From contig CAYOXX010000001.1 of assembly GCA_964408025.1 (NCBI GenBank), forward strand, positions 62,001 to 126,000: a DNA stretch of 64,000 nucleotides, given 5' to 3'. The notes under the pieces are model-generated. The model saw only the letters and a list, made by a program, of their open reading frames with translations. It was not told the DNA's origin and ran no database searches. The DNA comes from CAYOXX01 sp964408025 (lineage in GTDB: Bacteria; Acidobacteriota; DATKUA01). A program made the position numbers and the translations under genes. Below, piece by piece: positions 14,938-24,077 of the stretch; the first letter of the stretch is position 1, and the number at the start of each line of letters is the position of its first letter.

Positions 14938-16397
14938 CACAGCGCTATACCATAGACCCGATCACCCGCCTCGAGGGTCATGGGCGCATAGAGGTTTTCG
15001 TCGACGACGACGGCGAGGTGGAAAACGTATACCTGCAGATCCCCGAGCTGCGCGGCTTCGAGCGCTTCTGCGAGGGGCGTCCGGTCGAGGAGCTGCCCAG
15101 GATCACGCCGCGCATCTGCGGCGTCTGCCCCGAAGCCCACCACATGGCCAGCGCCAAGGCGGCCGATGCGGTCTACAACCTCAAGATACCCCCCGCGGGC
15201 GCCAAGCTCAGGGAGCTCCTGTATTCCGCCTTCTTCGTCACCGACCACGCGGTTCACTTCTACATTCTCGCCGGACCCGACTTCATCATGGGCCCGGACG
15301 CCGAACCCGCCGTGCGCAACATCCTCGGCGTCATCGGCAAGGTCGGCATGGAGGTGGCCGGTAAGCTGATCGAGGCCCGCCAGCGGATGGAGGACATCAT
15401 CGCCTGGCTGGGCGGCAAGCAGGTCCACCCGATCTGTGCTCTGCCCGGCGGTATGAGCAAGGCGCTCACCGCGGAGAAGCACAAGGATTTCCTCGAGCAC
15501 GCCGAGTACGCCGTCGAGTTCGGCAAGTTCACTGTCCAGCTCTTCAAGGACATCGTGCTGGCGAACAAGGAATACGTCGACCTGATCCTCAGCGACGGCT
15601 ACTCCAACAACACCTACAACATGGGAGTGGTGGACGCCAACAACAAGGTGAACTTCTACGACGGCGACATCCGTGTAACCGGCCCCGACGGCAAGGAGAC
15701 GGTCACGTTCAAGCCCGAGGCCTATGCCGAGAACATAGGCGAGCGCGTCGAGCCCTGGAGCTACCTAAAGTTCCCGTATATCAAGAAGGTCGGTTGGAAG
15801 GGCTTCGTAGACGGCGTCGATAGCGGCATCTACAAGGCATCGCCGCTGGGCAGGCTCAACGCTTCCGACGGCATGGCGACGCCGGTAGCGCAGGAAGCCT
15901 ACGATGAGTTCTACAAGACACTCGGCGGCAAGCCGGTCAACGCCATTCTGGCCACCCACTGGGCGCGCATCATAGAGCTGGTGTACGCCGCCGAGCGCCT
16001 CAAGGAGCTCTGCGAGGATCCGGAGATCACCGATCCGGTGGTTAAGGCGGTGCCTACCGAGATCCCCAGCGAGGGGGTCGGCGTAGTCGAGTCGCCGCGC
16101 GGCACGCTCTACCACCACTACGTCACCGACGAGCGCGGCATCATCAAGCGCGCCAACCTGATCGTCGGCACCACCAACAACAATCCCTCGATCAGCCTCA
16201 GCCTCACAAAGGCCGCCAAGGCGCTGATCGGCAAGGGCAAAGAAGTGACCGAGCCGGTGCTGAACATGATCGAGATGGCCTTCCGGGCCTACGATCCCTG
16301 CTTCGGCTGCGCCACCCATTCGCTGCCGGGCGAGATGCCGCTCGAGCTGAACATCAGGGACAGGAATGGCAACATCATCGAGACCTACAAGAAGTAG
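14934..16397 (+). CDS. mvhA: [NiFe] hydrogenase large subunit, MvhA type
   Basis: 487 residues. Both active-site motifs are intact: RICGVCPEAHH near residue 60 and DPCFGCATH near the C-terminus. About 25 residues follow the last His and would be removed by the maturation peptidase (candidate at 18380-18838). The type, the partner subunits and the absence of a signal mark it as a cytoplasmic group 3 enzyme that oxidises or produces H2. It is the last gene of the operon and is followed by a strong terminator. Confidence 0.95.
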   Translation: MTQRYTIDPITRLEGHGRIEVFVDDDGEVENVYLQIPELRGFERFCEGRPVEELPRITPRICGVCPEAHHMASAKAADAVYNLKIPPAGAKLRELLYSAFFVTDHAVHFYILAGPDFIMGPDAEPAVRNILGVIGKVGMEVAGKLIEARQRMEDIIAWLGGKQVHPICALPGGMSKALTAEKHKDFLEHAEYAVEFGKFTVQLFKDIVLANKEYVDLILSDGYSNNTYNMGVVDANNKVNFYDGDIRVTGPDGKETVTFKPEAYAENIGERVEPWSYLKFPYIKKVGWKGFVDGVDSGIYKASPLGRLNASDGMATPVAQEAYDEFYKTLGGKPVNAILATHWARIIELVYAAERLKELCEDPEITDPVVKAVPTEIPSEGVGVVESPRGTLYHHYVTDERGIIKRANLIVGTTNNNPSISLSLTKAAKALIGKGKEVTEPVLNMIEMAFRAYDPCFGCATHSLPGEMPLELNIRDRNGNIIETYKK

Positions 16398-16415
16398 GCG
16401 TGAGCGATAACAGAT

Positions 16416-16450
16416 ATCGGCGGCGGGCCGGAAGCCTGCCGCCGATTTTC
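16416..16450 (+). terminator. Rho-independent terminator of the Hdr/hydrogenase operon
   Basis: A 13-bp stem (16416-16428 with 16434-16446, one G-T pair), a CGGAA loop and a T run at 16446-16449. It begins 18 bp after the mvhA stop. Confidence 0.9.
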
Positions 16451-16466
16451 CTATTCGGCGGGTGAT

Positions 16467-16495
16467 TTGACGTAGACTGGGATCTACTTTATACT
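16467..16495 (+). promoter_or_regulatory. Putative promoter of the secreted peptidase pair
   Basis: TTGACG (16467-16472), a 17-bp spacer and TATACT (16490-16495), 54 bp upstream of the ATG at 16549. Confidence 0.6.
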
Positions 16496-16548
16496 CTGCA
16501 AACAGCAACCCTTTAAGCTGGTAAACTTCGTTCCGGTGAGGAATAGAT

Positions 16549-16950
16549 ATGCCTATCAGGTATTCTCTGCTCTGCCTGGCGATTCTCGCCATGCTAGCAA
16601 CCAGCCCCAGCTGCACTGCGGCGTTTCCGCAGATCGACAGAGAGGCGGCCTGGGAAAAGGTTCATCAAGAGCTCCTGTCAGGTGATCCCGGTGTCGTGGT
16701 TGTTTATCTGGCCGGAGAGCCTTTCGCCGGTGGCAGCGAAATAGGGAGCTGGATTGAATCGATTACAGTTCCCAGCGAATTCGAAAGCGCATGGTTTTTC
16801 TTCATTGACGACGCTCCCGATGCCAACTGGGAGCACCCATGCCGATATGTTTTCGTTGAAGTCGAGACCGGCGCAATTGGAATAATCAGCGGCAGTACCC
16901 CTCCGGATACTTTGATCGACATGGAGAGGCTGTATCCGGAGGACGAATGA
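16549..16950 (+). CDS. Small secreted protein, paralog of the N-terminal domain of the downstream peptidase
   Basis: 133 residues with a signal peptide (hydrophobic to about residue 20, then SPSCTAA). The mature part carries WFFFIDDAPDANWEHPCRYV and a VEVETGAIG strand. The following peptidase has WFFFVDEEPGANWEHQARYV at the same place in its pre-catalytic region. I know no family name for this domain; the xRYVxVxxxTG pattern resembles PepSY-like propeptides. A free copy of a propeptide-like domain upstream of its peptidase suggests an inhibitor or folding chaperone (inference). Confidence 0.8.
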   Translation: MPIRYSLLCLAILAMLATSPSCTAAFPQIDREAAWEKVHQELLSGDPGVVVVYLAGEPFAGGSEIGSWIESITVPSEFESAWFFFIDDAPDANWEHPCRYVFVEVETGAIGIISGSTPPDTLIDMERLYPEDE

Positions 16951-16990
16951 AATATGTTTCTGACATAAAACAAGTTGGAGGAGTGGGACA

Positions 16991-18283
16991 ATGAAGACAT
17001 GGGGAATAGCAAGGCTGGTGTCGCTGGTGCTAGCGATTCTCGTATCCGTATCGTTTATCAACATGGTCATCGAGGCGCAGACTCGACAGGAGATAACACT
17101 CCTCGAGGCCAAGACGAGGCTGATACGGCAAATCTATCAGGGCGACATTGGCAGGCATGCTCTTTTTGCCAGTCCGAGTGTCAAGATGAGTGGCGCCAGA
17201 ATAGCCAGCTGGCGCGAACCGGCCAGGCTGACCGTCGACCGCGATTCGTGGTTCTTCTTCGTCGACGAAGAGCCGGGTGCCAACTGGGAACACCAGGCTA
17301 GATATGTTCTCGTCGACAGAGCAACAGGCGCCGTCAACTCCATCCCTGTGAGGACTCCCCCGATGGAAATCCTCGAGATGGAGACGCAAAGTCCTGTCGC
17401 TGTAAACCAGATGACGATCCTGAGACAAAACTACCGGCTCGTCCTGGCCCGCCCGCTACAGCTTGCTGTCATAGAGATCCCCAGGGAGCCGAAGTATGCG
17501 GTGCTGGTCAGCGGCGGTTGGAACGCCACATATAACTATGGGCGCTACTGGAACGACCTGGCGTTCATCTACAAAGCGCTCAAGGAGAAATACGGCTACA
17601 CCGACGCACAGATTATCGTACTCTACGCCAACGGCAGCCACAGCCCCAACAACGACCTCGACGGCGACGGCACCAACGACGTGGACTACTCCGCAACCAA
17701 AGCCAACCTCACCACCGTCATGAACCAGGTTAGGAGCAATATTGAAACGGATGGCGAGTTCTTCTTCTATGCAACCAACCACGGTGGCCAGGAAGTGGAT
17801 GGTACCCACGAGGCCATCCTTTATCTCTGGGGCGAGTGGATCAGGGACGACGAGTTCGCCGCCCTGACACAGAACATCCGCTGTGCAAAAGCGTTCTACG
17901 TCATGGAGCAGTGCTTCAGCGGCGGGATGATGGACGATATTCTAACCGCCCAGACCTACCCGTGCACAAATCCCAGGGTTTGCGTAATGACCGCGGCAAA
18001 CTACAACGAGTCCTCGTGGGCTTGCGACACCGAAGGCCAGTACGACGAATATGTTTACCACTGGACTTCGGCGATCTACGGCCAGACTCCCGGCGGCACG
18101 TCCGTCAATGCAGACACCGACGGCGACGGCTTGGTCAGCATGAGCGAGGCGCACCAGTACGCGTTGAACCATGACAGCCGCAACGAGCATCCCACTATCG
18201 GTTCGTGCATCGCGGACGCCTGCGGGCTGGGCTTGGCGCCCAGACTGATTTTACGTATTAGGCCGTTGCAGCGCAGGCCGTAG
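16991..18283 (+). CDS. Secreted clan CD (C13/caspase-like) cysteine peptidase
   Basis: 430 residues. An N-terminal hydrophobic segment (residues 6-24) is followed by the WFFFVDEEPGANWEH domain and then a peptidase domain starting KYAVLVSGGWN. The catalytic dyad of clan CD is visible as His in ATNHGGQE and Cys in YVMEQCFSGGM, most like legumain-type C13 enzymes. Two acidic loops, DLDGDGTNDVD and DTDGDGLVS, look like calcium-binding sites. GGAGGAG precedes ATG 16991. It lies 40 bp after the propeptide-like gene. Specificity cannot be predicted. Confidence 0.82.
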   Translation: MKTWGIARLVSLVLAILVSVSFINMVIEAQTRQEITLLEAKTRLIRQIYQGDIGRHALFASPSVKMSGARIASWREPARLTVDRDSWFFFVDEEPGANWEHQARYVLVDRATGAVNSIPVRTPPMEILEMETQSPVAVNQMTILRQNYRLVLARPLQLAVIEIPREPKYAVLVSGGWNATYNYGRYWNDLAFIYKALKEKYGYTDAQIIVLYANGSHSPNNDLDGDGTNDVDYSATKANLTTVMNQVRSNIETDGEFFFYATNHGGQEVDGTHEAILYLWGEWIRDDEFAALTQNIRCAKAFYVMEQCFSGGMMDDILTAQTYPCTNPRVCVMTAANYNESSWACDTEGQYDEYVYHWTSAIYGQTPGGTSVNADTDGDGLVSMSEAHQYALNHDSRNEHPTIGSCIADACGLGLAPRLILRIRPLQRRP

Positions 18284-18326
18284 GAGTAGAGCCGTCTCGA
18301 AATTTACGAGCCGACTGAGCATAAAA

Positions 18327-18362
18327 GGGGCCGCGTTTGATCATATGCGGCTCCATTTTTTT
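18327..18362 (+). terminator. Rho-independent terminator after the peptidase gene
   Basis: An 8-bp stem GGGGCCGC/GCGGCTCC (one G-T pair, 18327-18334 with 18347-18354) followed by seven T residues (18356-18362). Confidence 0.88.
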
Positions 18363-18366
18363 CGTT

Positions 18367-18372
18367 TACAAT
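18367..18372 (+). promoter_or_regulatory. Putative -10 box of a leaderless transcript
   Basis: TACAAT at 18367-18372 ends eight bases before the ATG at 18380, and no ribosome-binding site lies between. Transcription would then start at or next to the A of ATG. The -35 region is weak. The same arrangement is seen before the gene at 36358. Confidence 0.45.
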
Positions 18373-18379
18373 AATCGCA

Positions 18380-18838
18380 ATGAAGACTCTTGTCCTCGGG
18401 CTCGGAAACGAGCTTCTCAGCGACGACGCCGTCGGCCTGCTCGTCGCCGGCGAGGTTGAGAAAGCGATCGGCCTGCCCGGAGTCGAGGTCAAGACCACGC
18501 AGTCGGCCGGCTTCAGGCTCGTCGAACTGCTGGTGGGATACGACAAGGCTATCGTCGTCGACGCCATCATCAGCGACCGGGCTCCCGCCGGTGAAGTCTA
18601 CTGGCTCGAGCTGGCCGACCTGGTGCGGCCGCTCAGGGCCGTCGCGAACCACAACATCCACCTCGCCGACGCACTCGAGCTCGGGCGCAAACTAAATCAG
18701 CCGATGCCACAAGAGGTCAAGGTGCTGGCGATCGAGGTCGAGGACAACCTCACGCTGCGCGAGAGCGTAGGCGACGTCGCCATGGCCGCAGTCCCCAAAG
18801 CGGTCAAGATGATCCTCGACGAGCTGGGGGCTCTGTAG
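18380..18838 (+). CDS. [NiFe] hydrogenase maturation peptidase (HyaD/HycI family)
   Basis: 152 residues with GLGNELLSDDAVGLLVA at the N-terminus, a VVDAI strand and HNIHLADALEL. This is the pattern of the nickel-dependent endopeptidases that trim the large-subunit C-terminus after Ni insertion. Its likely substrate is the product at 14934-16397, which carries a tail after its final CATH motif. It is separated from the hydrogenase operon by two terminators and the peptidase pair, and probably has its own promoter. No Shine-Dalgarno sequence is visible. Confidence 0.92.
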   Translation: MKTLVLGLGNELLSDDAVGLLVAGEVEKAIGLPGVEVKTTQSAGFRLVELLVGYDKAIVVDAIISDRAPAGEVYWLELADLVRPLRAVANHNIHLADALELGRKLNQPMPQEVKVLAIEVEDNLTLRESVGDVAMAAVPKAVKMILDELGAL

Positions 18839-18882
18839 CCGAAATCCTAACCAGGAACCGTACGCTGTGTCGCGTCGGGTAT

Positions 18883-18914
18883 AAAAATGCCTCGGCGTAA
18901 GCCAAGGCATTTCC
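18883..18914 (-). terminator. Terminator between the maturation peptidase and the RND operon
   Basis: An AAATGCCT/AGGCATTT stem (18885-18892 with 18905-18912) with an inner GGC/GCC pairing. On the minus strand it is followed by a run of five T (18883-18887), so it best serves the leftward RND operon. It may also stop rightward transcription. Confidence 0.8.
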
Positions 18915-18935
18915 TGAATCGTTTAACCTTGGCGA

Positions 18936-21900
18936 TTACTCGCCGGCCGAATCAACATCCTCCTCTTGCGCCCCAGCGTCTGCGGCTTCGGTCGCGTAGC
19001 GCCGCCTGTCGATGACGGCGTATACGGTGGGGATTACCAGCAGCGTTAGTAGCGTGGAGCTGAGCAGGCCGGCGATCACCGTCCAGGCCATCGGCGCCCG
19101 GATTTCGGTGCCCGCGCCCAGGCCCAAGGCCAGCGGCAGCAGCGCCAGCACAGTGGTCATGGTGGTCATCAGGATCGGCCGCAGCCGCACCTTGCCCCCC
19201 TCGATGATGGCCTCGATCTTCTCGAGGCCGCGGGCGCGGAGCTGGTTTATGTAGTCGACCAGGACTATTGCGTTGTTGACGACGATGCCGGCGAGCATTA
19301 TGACGCCGATGAGGACGACGATGCTGACCGGGGTGCCGGTTCCGGCGAGCAGGTAGATGACTCCGATCAGTGCCAGGGGGATGGTGAAGATGATGACGAA
19401 CGGCTGGATCAGGGACTCGAACTGGGAGGCCATGACGATGTAGACCAGGAAGATCGCCAGCGTGAGCGCCCACTGCAGGGAGTTCATCGACACGGACATC
19501 TCCTCGGTCTGCCCGGTGATCACGTAGCGGAATTCGGGTCGCCAGTTGGCGCTCAGCGCCGCCATCCTATCGCCGATCGCTTCGGTGGCGGTGCTCAGGT
19601 CGGTGCCGCTGAGGTTGGCCGTGACCAGGGCTGTGCGCTCCTGGTCGATGCGGCGGATCTCGTTCGGCCCCTCGCGGGTCTCGATCTCCGCCACCTCGCC
19701 GAGGCGCAGGGTTTGCGTCTCCGTGGGCCGCAGCTCGAGGTTTTCCAGGTCGACACGGTTCCGGATGTCGGAGCGCTGCAAGCGGACGCGGATGTCGTAG
19801 AGGCGGTCGGCGCGCCGGAGCTCGGTGGCTATGCTGCCCTCCACCATGTCGCGCACCATCTGGGCCACCTGGTATATGTCGAGGCCGTGTAACCGCAGCT
19901 TGTCGCGGTCGAAGTTGATCTGCAGTTCGGGGCTTCCAGGTTGGATCGAGTTTGTCACGTCCGTCAGGCCCGGAAGGGCCGCGATAGCCTGTACCGACTC
20001 GTCGGAGTAGCGCTTCAGGTACTCGCGATCCTGGCCCTTGATTTCGATTTCAATCGGCGTCTTGAAGCTGAACAGTACGGGGCGGTCGAAGGTCACCGCG
20101 CTCAGGCCCGGCATCCTGGCCAGGCGCGAACGGATGATCGAGATAGCTCGCTCTTCGGCCGCGCGCATGTCCTGGTGGGAGCCCAGCCTCACGGTGACGA
20201 CGCTGGTGTTCTCGCCCTCGTCGCTGCGCGTGTTGGCCGTCTTCTCAGCGCCGACCACGGTGGCGACCGTCTCGTAGAGCCTCCGCTGTCCGCTGCCGTC
20301 GTCAACGGTGAGGGCGGCTTGGATTTCCTGTTCGACGGTCACGGTCAGCTCGTTGGTCCGCTCGATGTCCGTCCCCACAGGCGCCTTGATGCGCACGTTG
20401 AACTCGCCCTGATGCACCTCGGGAATCAATTCGGCGTTGAGTCCGATAACCAGGCTGCCGGCATGGATGGCCAGCACCAGGGCGATGGCGATCACTGCCC
20501 ACTTGTGCCGCAGAGCCCAGGAAATCGCCTTGGGGTAGACGGCGTTCAGGCCTTCTAACGTCTTTCCGAAGCTCCACAGGAATGGCGCGATGATCACGGC
20601 GACCAGAGCGCCGATCGAAACGAAGAAGAAACGCAGGATCTTGAAGATCAGGAAGAGGGCGATGAGGATGACGCGGCCGACCAGTTCGAACATGACGTGG
20701 ATCACGAACAGCACTACGGCGTAGAGGTGGAACGGTATTGCCGTGAATATCCTCAGCGACTTACGCAGCCAGCCTCTGCGCTTCGTCCAGTACCTGACGA
20801 AGCGCCCCGCCATCAGCCGCCAGGAGTTGAAGGGTCTCCAAATCACCTTCGCAATCAGGCTCGCGAAATTGACCAGCAGCTCGAAGGCTACACCCGGCAC
20901 GGCGATGAGCGACCACAGGAGTGTCATCGGAATCAGCAGAAGCAGCTTCAGCAGCTTCGCCATGAATCCCCGTGCGGCCCGCCAGCGCGTCTCGATCTCG
21001 TCCAGCACGGCTCTTGCCGAGGGGAACTGCCAGGCCGGCAGCGGCAGCCGCTCCATCAGCTCCCCGAATTTAACCTGGCGCGATGCTAGCATGGGGATGA
21101 AGAAGAGGGCGCAGAGCAGCGATGCCAGCAGTGAGAACACGACGGCCAGCGACATGTCGCCGAATACCTGCCCCGCGACGCCCTCGACGAAAACGATGGG
21201 GAAGAAGACCGCGATCGTGGTCAGCGTGGAGGCCATCACGGCCCCTCCAACCTCGCCTGTGCCGCGCACCACGGCCTCGACGAGGGAGTCGCCTTCCTCC
21301 CTACATCGGAAGATCGATTCGAGCACGACGATCGAGTTGTCGACGAGCATGCCGATGCCCAGGGCCAGCCCCCCCAGCGACATGATGTTGAGCGAGACGC
21401 CGAACATCATCATCGGCGCGAAGGTGGCGATCACGGACACGGGAATCGTGAGGCCGATCAGGATAGTCGACTTGAGGTTGCGCAGGAACAGGAAGAGCAC
21501 GATGATCGCCAGGGCGCCGCCGACTACGGCGCTGTCGCGGACCTCGTCGATCGAGTCGCGTATGAAGATCGACTGGTCGGTGAGGACGCGGAACGACCAG
21601 TTGGGATCGATCCTGCGAGCCTCGTAGGCGAGGTAAGTCGGCTCGCGCCTGCGGCCTTCGCTCCCCTCGCCCCCTTCGCCCTCGGATGCGGCCGCCTCCA
21701 TTGCCAATTCCTGCGGCGTACCGAATATCCGGTCGCGCACGCGCTGGGCCACGGCAACGATGTTGGCGTCGGCCTCCTTGAAGATGTTGATCTCGACGCT
21801 CGGTTCGCCGTCGACGCGCGAGTAGATCTCCCTGTCCTTGTGCCCCCAGCTCACCGTGGCCAGCTCAGGCGCCAGGCGGATCTCCCTGGCGCCGCTTTCG

Positions 21901-22712
21901 TCCACGCGGCGGTCGACGATCAGCCCGCGTATCGTCGCCAGGTCATCGTACTCCATGTCGACGCGGACCAGGAGCTCGGTGTCGCCCTCCTGGAGGTTGC
22001 CCGCCGGCACGGTGATGTTGCCGGCGCTGACGATGTTGATGACCGTCTGCGGATCGGTCTGGGTGGCGCGCAGTGCGTCGGCATCCAGCTCGATCAGCAG
22101 TTCCCTCTCCAGCCCGCCGCGGACGCGCACCGCGGCTACGCCCTCCACGGTCTCCAGTTGCTCGCGCAGCTCGTGCTCGGCGTACTCGCGTAGCCGCATC
22201 GCCATCTCTTCCTGGGTCGTGTCTTCTCCCGTCTCGGCGGCGAAGAGCGCGATGCGCATGATCGGATCGAGGGTCGGGTCGTAACGGAGGATGAGCGGCC
22301 GCTCGGCCTCCTCGGGCAATATCACCTGGTCGAGGCTCTCGCGCACGTCGGCGGTGGCCTCGTTCATGTCGGTCTTCCAGGTAAACTCCAAAACGACATC
22401 GGAGATCCCGGCCTTGGATATCGAGCTGATGCTCACCAGGTTGTCGACGACGGCCAGAGCATTCTCGATCCGCTTGGAGATATTGTTCTCCACCTCCTCG
22501 GGCGCGGAGCCGGGGTACTCGGTGCGGACGGTCAGGCTCGGGTAGGATATCTCCGGCATCAGGTTCAGCGGCAGCTTGTCGTAGCTCTGCCACCCGAACA
22601 CGAAGACGCCGATGACGATCATCAGGATCGCCACCGGCCTGGTGGTTGTCACCCTGAAGCCTTCTCTGATCTGCCCCTTTACTCTACCGATTTTCTTGCC
22701 GATATCGTTCAC
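18936..22712 (-). CDS. RND efflux transporter (AcrB/HAE family) with an extra hydrophobic insertion
   Basis: 1258 residues, about 200 longer than usual. TM1 is followed by a typical first porter domain (LPLNLMPEISYPSLTV, YPGSAPEEVE). The TM4 stretch GLALGIGMLVDNSIVVLE carries the acidic residue of proton relay, and the second half ends in the usual TM10-12 block (MLAGIVVNNAIVLVDYIN). Between TM6 (FFIPMLA) and TM7 (HKWAVIAIALVLAIHAG) is an unusual stretch of about 200 residues with three or four additional hydrophobic segments. Start GTG 22712; it lies 34 bp after the adaptor gene. No outer-membrane channel gene is in the window. Confidence 0.9.
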   Translation of the reverse strand: MNDIGKKIGRVKGQIREGFRVTTTRPVAILMIVIGVFVFGWQSYDKLPLNLMPEISYPSLTVRTEYPGSAPEEVENNISKRIENALAVVDNLVSISSISKAGISDVVLEFTWKTDMNEATADVRESLDQVILPEEAERPLILRYDPTLDPIMRIALFAAETGEDTTQEEMAMRLREYAEHELREQLETVEGVAAVRVRGGLERELLIELDADALRATQTDPQTVINIVSAGNITVPAGNLQEGDTELLVRVDMEYDDLATIRGLIVDRRVDESGAREIRLAPELATVSWGHKDREIYSRVDGEPSVEINIFKEADANIVAVAQRVRDRIFGTPQELAMEAAASEGEGGEGSEGRRREPTYLAYEARRIDPNWSFRVLTDQSIFIRDSIDEVRDSAVVGGALAIIVLFLFLRNLKSTILIGLTIPVSVIATFAPMMMFGVSLNIMSLGGLALGIGMLVDNSIVVLESIFRCREEGDSLVEAVVRGTGEVGGAVMASTLTTIAVFFPIVFVEGVAGQVFGDMSLAVVFSLLASLLCALFFIPMLASRQVKFGELMERLPLPAWQFPSARAVLDEIETRWRAARGFMAKLLKLLLLIPMTLLWSLIAVPGVAFELLVNFASLIAKVIWRPFNSWRLMAGRFVRYWTKRRGWLRKSLRIFTAIPFHLYAVVLFVIHVMFELVGRVILIALFLIFKILRFFFVSIGALVAVIIAPFLWSFGKTLEGLNAVYPKAISWALRHKWAVIAIALVLAIHAGSLVIGLNAELIPEVHQGEFNVRIKAPVGTDIERTNELTVTVEQEIQAALTVDDGSGQRRLYETVATVVGAEKTANTRSDEGENTSVVTVRLGSHQDMRAAEERAISIIRSRLARMPGLSAVTFDRPVLFSFKTPIEIEIKGQDREYLKRYSDESVQAIAALPGLTDVTNSIQPGSPELQINFDRDKLRLHGLDIYQVAQMVRDMVEGSIATELRRADRLYDIRVRLQRSDIRNRVDLENLELRPTETQTLRLGEVAEIETREGPNEIRRIDQERTALVTANLSGTDLSTATEAIGDRMAALSANWRPEFRYVITGQTEEMSVSMNSLQWALTLAIFLVYIVMASQFESLIQPFVIIFTIPLALIGVIYLLAGTGTPVSIVVLIGVIMLAGIVVNNAIVLVDYINQLRARGLEKIEAIIEGGKVRLRPILMTTMTTVLALLPLALGLGAGTEIRAPMAWTVIAGLLSSTLLTLLVIPTVYAVIDRRRYATEAADAGAQEEDVDSAGE

Positions 22713-22746
22713 GATTCCCTACCCGCTCTGTCTTCTAAAAGGAAAC

Positions 22747-23898
22747 TCAATTGGACGGCTGCTGATCCGGTTCCGCCTCTTCGGCGGTTTCCGACTCCGC
22801 TCCGGGCTCCACCTCGGCTCCATACGCGGTCGTGATCTGGACCTCGGTTCCGTCCCTGAGGCCGTCCTGCCCCACCACCACGACCGACTCGCCCTCCTCG
22901 ATGCCGGATACGGCCTCGAAGAACCCGATGTCCTCGTAGCCGCCTTCGCGCAGCATCACGCGCCGCGCAGCGTCATCGCGGACTACGAAGACGAACATGC
23001 GGTTCTCGTCGTAGACGACGGCGTTCTTGGGCACCAAAACAACATCGTGGTGGGTGTCGGTGATCAGCTGTACGCGCACGTACATGCCGGGCCGCAGGAT
23101 CAGGTTCGGGTCTTGGTACTCGATGGTGATCTTTATCGTGTTGCTGGTGGAGTCGACCACCGGCGCCACGCGCTTGATTGTGCCGAGGAACTCCATGTCC
23201 GGAAGCGAGTCGGTGTGGATGAGGGCGTGGATCGAATCAGTATGGCCGTCCACCCTCCTGAAGTAGTCGCGCTCCGGGATGTGTATGTTCACCACCAAGC
23301 TGGACGGATCGAAGAGCCGGTAGAGGCGCGCGGCCGAGTTCACCCGCTGGCCCAGCCGCACGGAACGCTCTGCGACGATGGCGTTGATGGTGGATCGGAT
23401 CTCGGCGTATTCGAGGTTCGTCTGCTCCTGCTGCCAGGCGATCACGGCCTGCTGGTAGGTGTACTCGGCGTTAATCAGCTCGGTGTCCGTGAGTATCCCC
23501 TGGTCCACCAGTGTCCGGGTCCGCTCGAGGTCCCTCTCCAGCTTCTCCATCTCCGCCCGCGCTCGGGCCTCGTTGAGACGCAGCTCCTCGTCCTCGAGGC
23601 TGCACAGCAGCTGGCCGGCCTGCACCTGACGCCCCTCTTCGGCGACGATGGCGGTAACTGTGCCCGTTACGCGCGAGTAGATATCGACCGTCTGCTCGGC
23701 CTCGATGACGGCCGTGGAGAGGATCGAAGTGCTGATGTCGCCACGTGCCACCTGGGCCACGCGCACCGGCACGCCAGCCTCCTCGTTCTCGGGCTGCGCC
23801 TCGGCCTCCTCCTCCTCCGGCGGCGGGCTTCCGCACGCAGCCAGGAGACCGACCCCCACAGCTACAACAAATACGAGAAACAGTTCGTTAGGCTTCAT
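22747..23898 (-). CDS. RND adaptor (membrane fusion) lipoprotein
   Basis: 383 residues with a lipoprotein signal ending LLAAC, an acidic linker, a split lipoyl domain (VTGTVTAIVAEEGRQVQAGQ and later NAIVAERSVRLGQRVN), a coiled-coil hairpin between them (EARARAEMEKLERDLERT), and a beta-barrel domain (GTIKRVAPVVDSTSNTIKI). It bridges the RND pump to an outer-membrane channel. The C-terminus is acidic and Glu-rich. It is the first gene of the two-gene operon. Confidence 0.92.
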   Translation of the reverse strand: MKPNELFLVFVVAVGVGLLAACGSPPPEEEEAEAQPENEEAGVPVRVAQVARGDISTSILSTAVIEAEQTVDIYSRVTGTVTAIVAEEGRQVQAGQLLCSLEDEELRLNEARARAEMEKLERDLERTRTLVDQGILTDTELINAEYTYQQAVIAWQQEQTNLEYAEIRSTINAIVAERSVRLGQRVNSAARLYRLFDPSSLVVNIHIPERDYFRRVDGHTDSIHALIHTDSLPDMEFLGTIKRVAPVVDSTSNTIKITIEYQDPNLILRPGMYVRVQLITDTHHDVVLVPKNAVVYDENRMFVFVVRDDAARRVMLREGGYEDIGFFEAVSGIEEGESVVVVGQDGLRDGTEVQITTAYGAEVEPGAESETAEEAEPDQQPSN

Positions 23899-23924
23899 AT
23901 GATCACCGCCTGCGTAAAGATGAA

Positions 23925-23953
23925 ATCCTATCCATGCTTAGAGAAACGGTAAA
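23925..23953 (-). promoter_or_regulatory. Possible promoter of the RND operon
   Basis: On the minus strand TTTACC (23948-23953) and TAGGAT (23925-23930) are separated by 17 bp, 27 bp before the adaptor ATG. Matches to consensus are moderate (4/6 each). Confidence 0.35.
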
Positions 23954-24027
23954 GGGAGCGAAAAGTTCGCGTTCCCTCCGCGGAGCCGAATCGGCGACTG
24001 CCCACGCGCTCCTCCGAGCGGTTCGTC

Positions 24028-24057
24028 TTGCCTTTATTAGTCGCACGGGGGTAGAAT
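24028..24057 (+). promoter_or_regulatory. Putative promoter of tRNA-Arg
   Basis: TTGCCT (24028-24033) and TAGAAT (24052-24057) with an 18-bp spacer, ending 20 bp before the tRNA. Confidence 0.5.
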
Positions 24058-24077
24058 CGGTTTCCGCGAGGTCCAAA

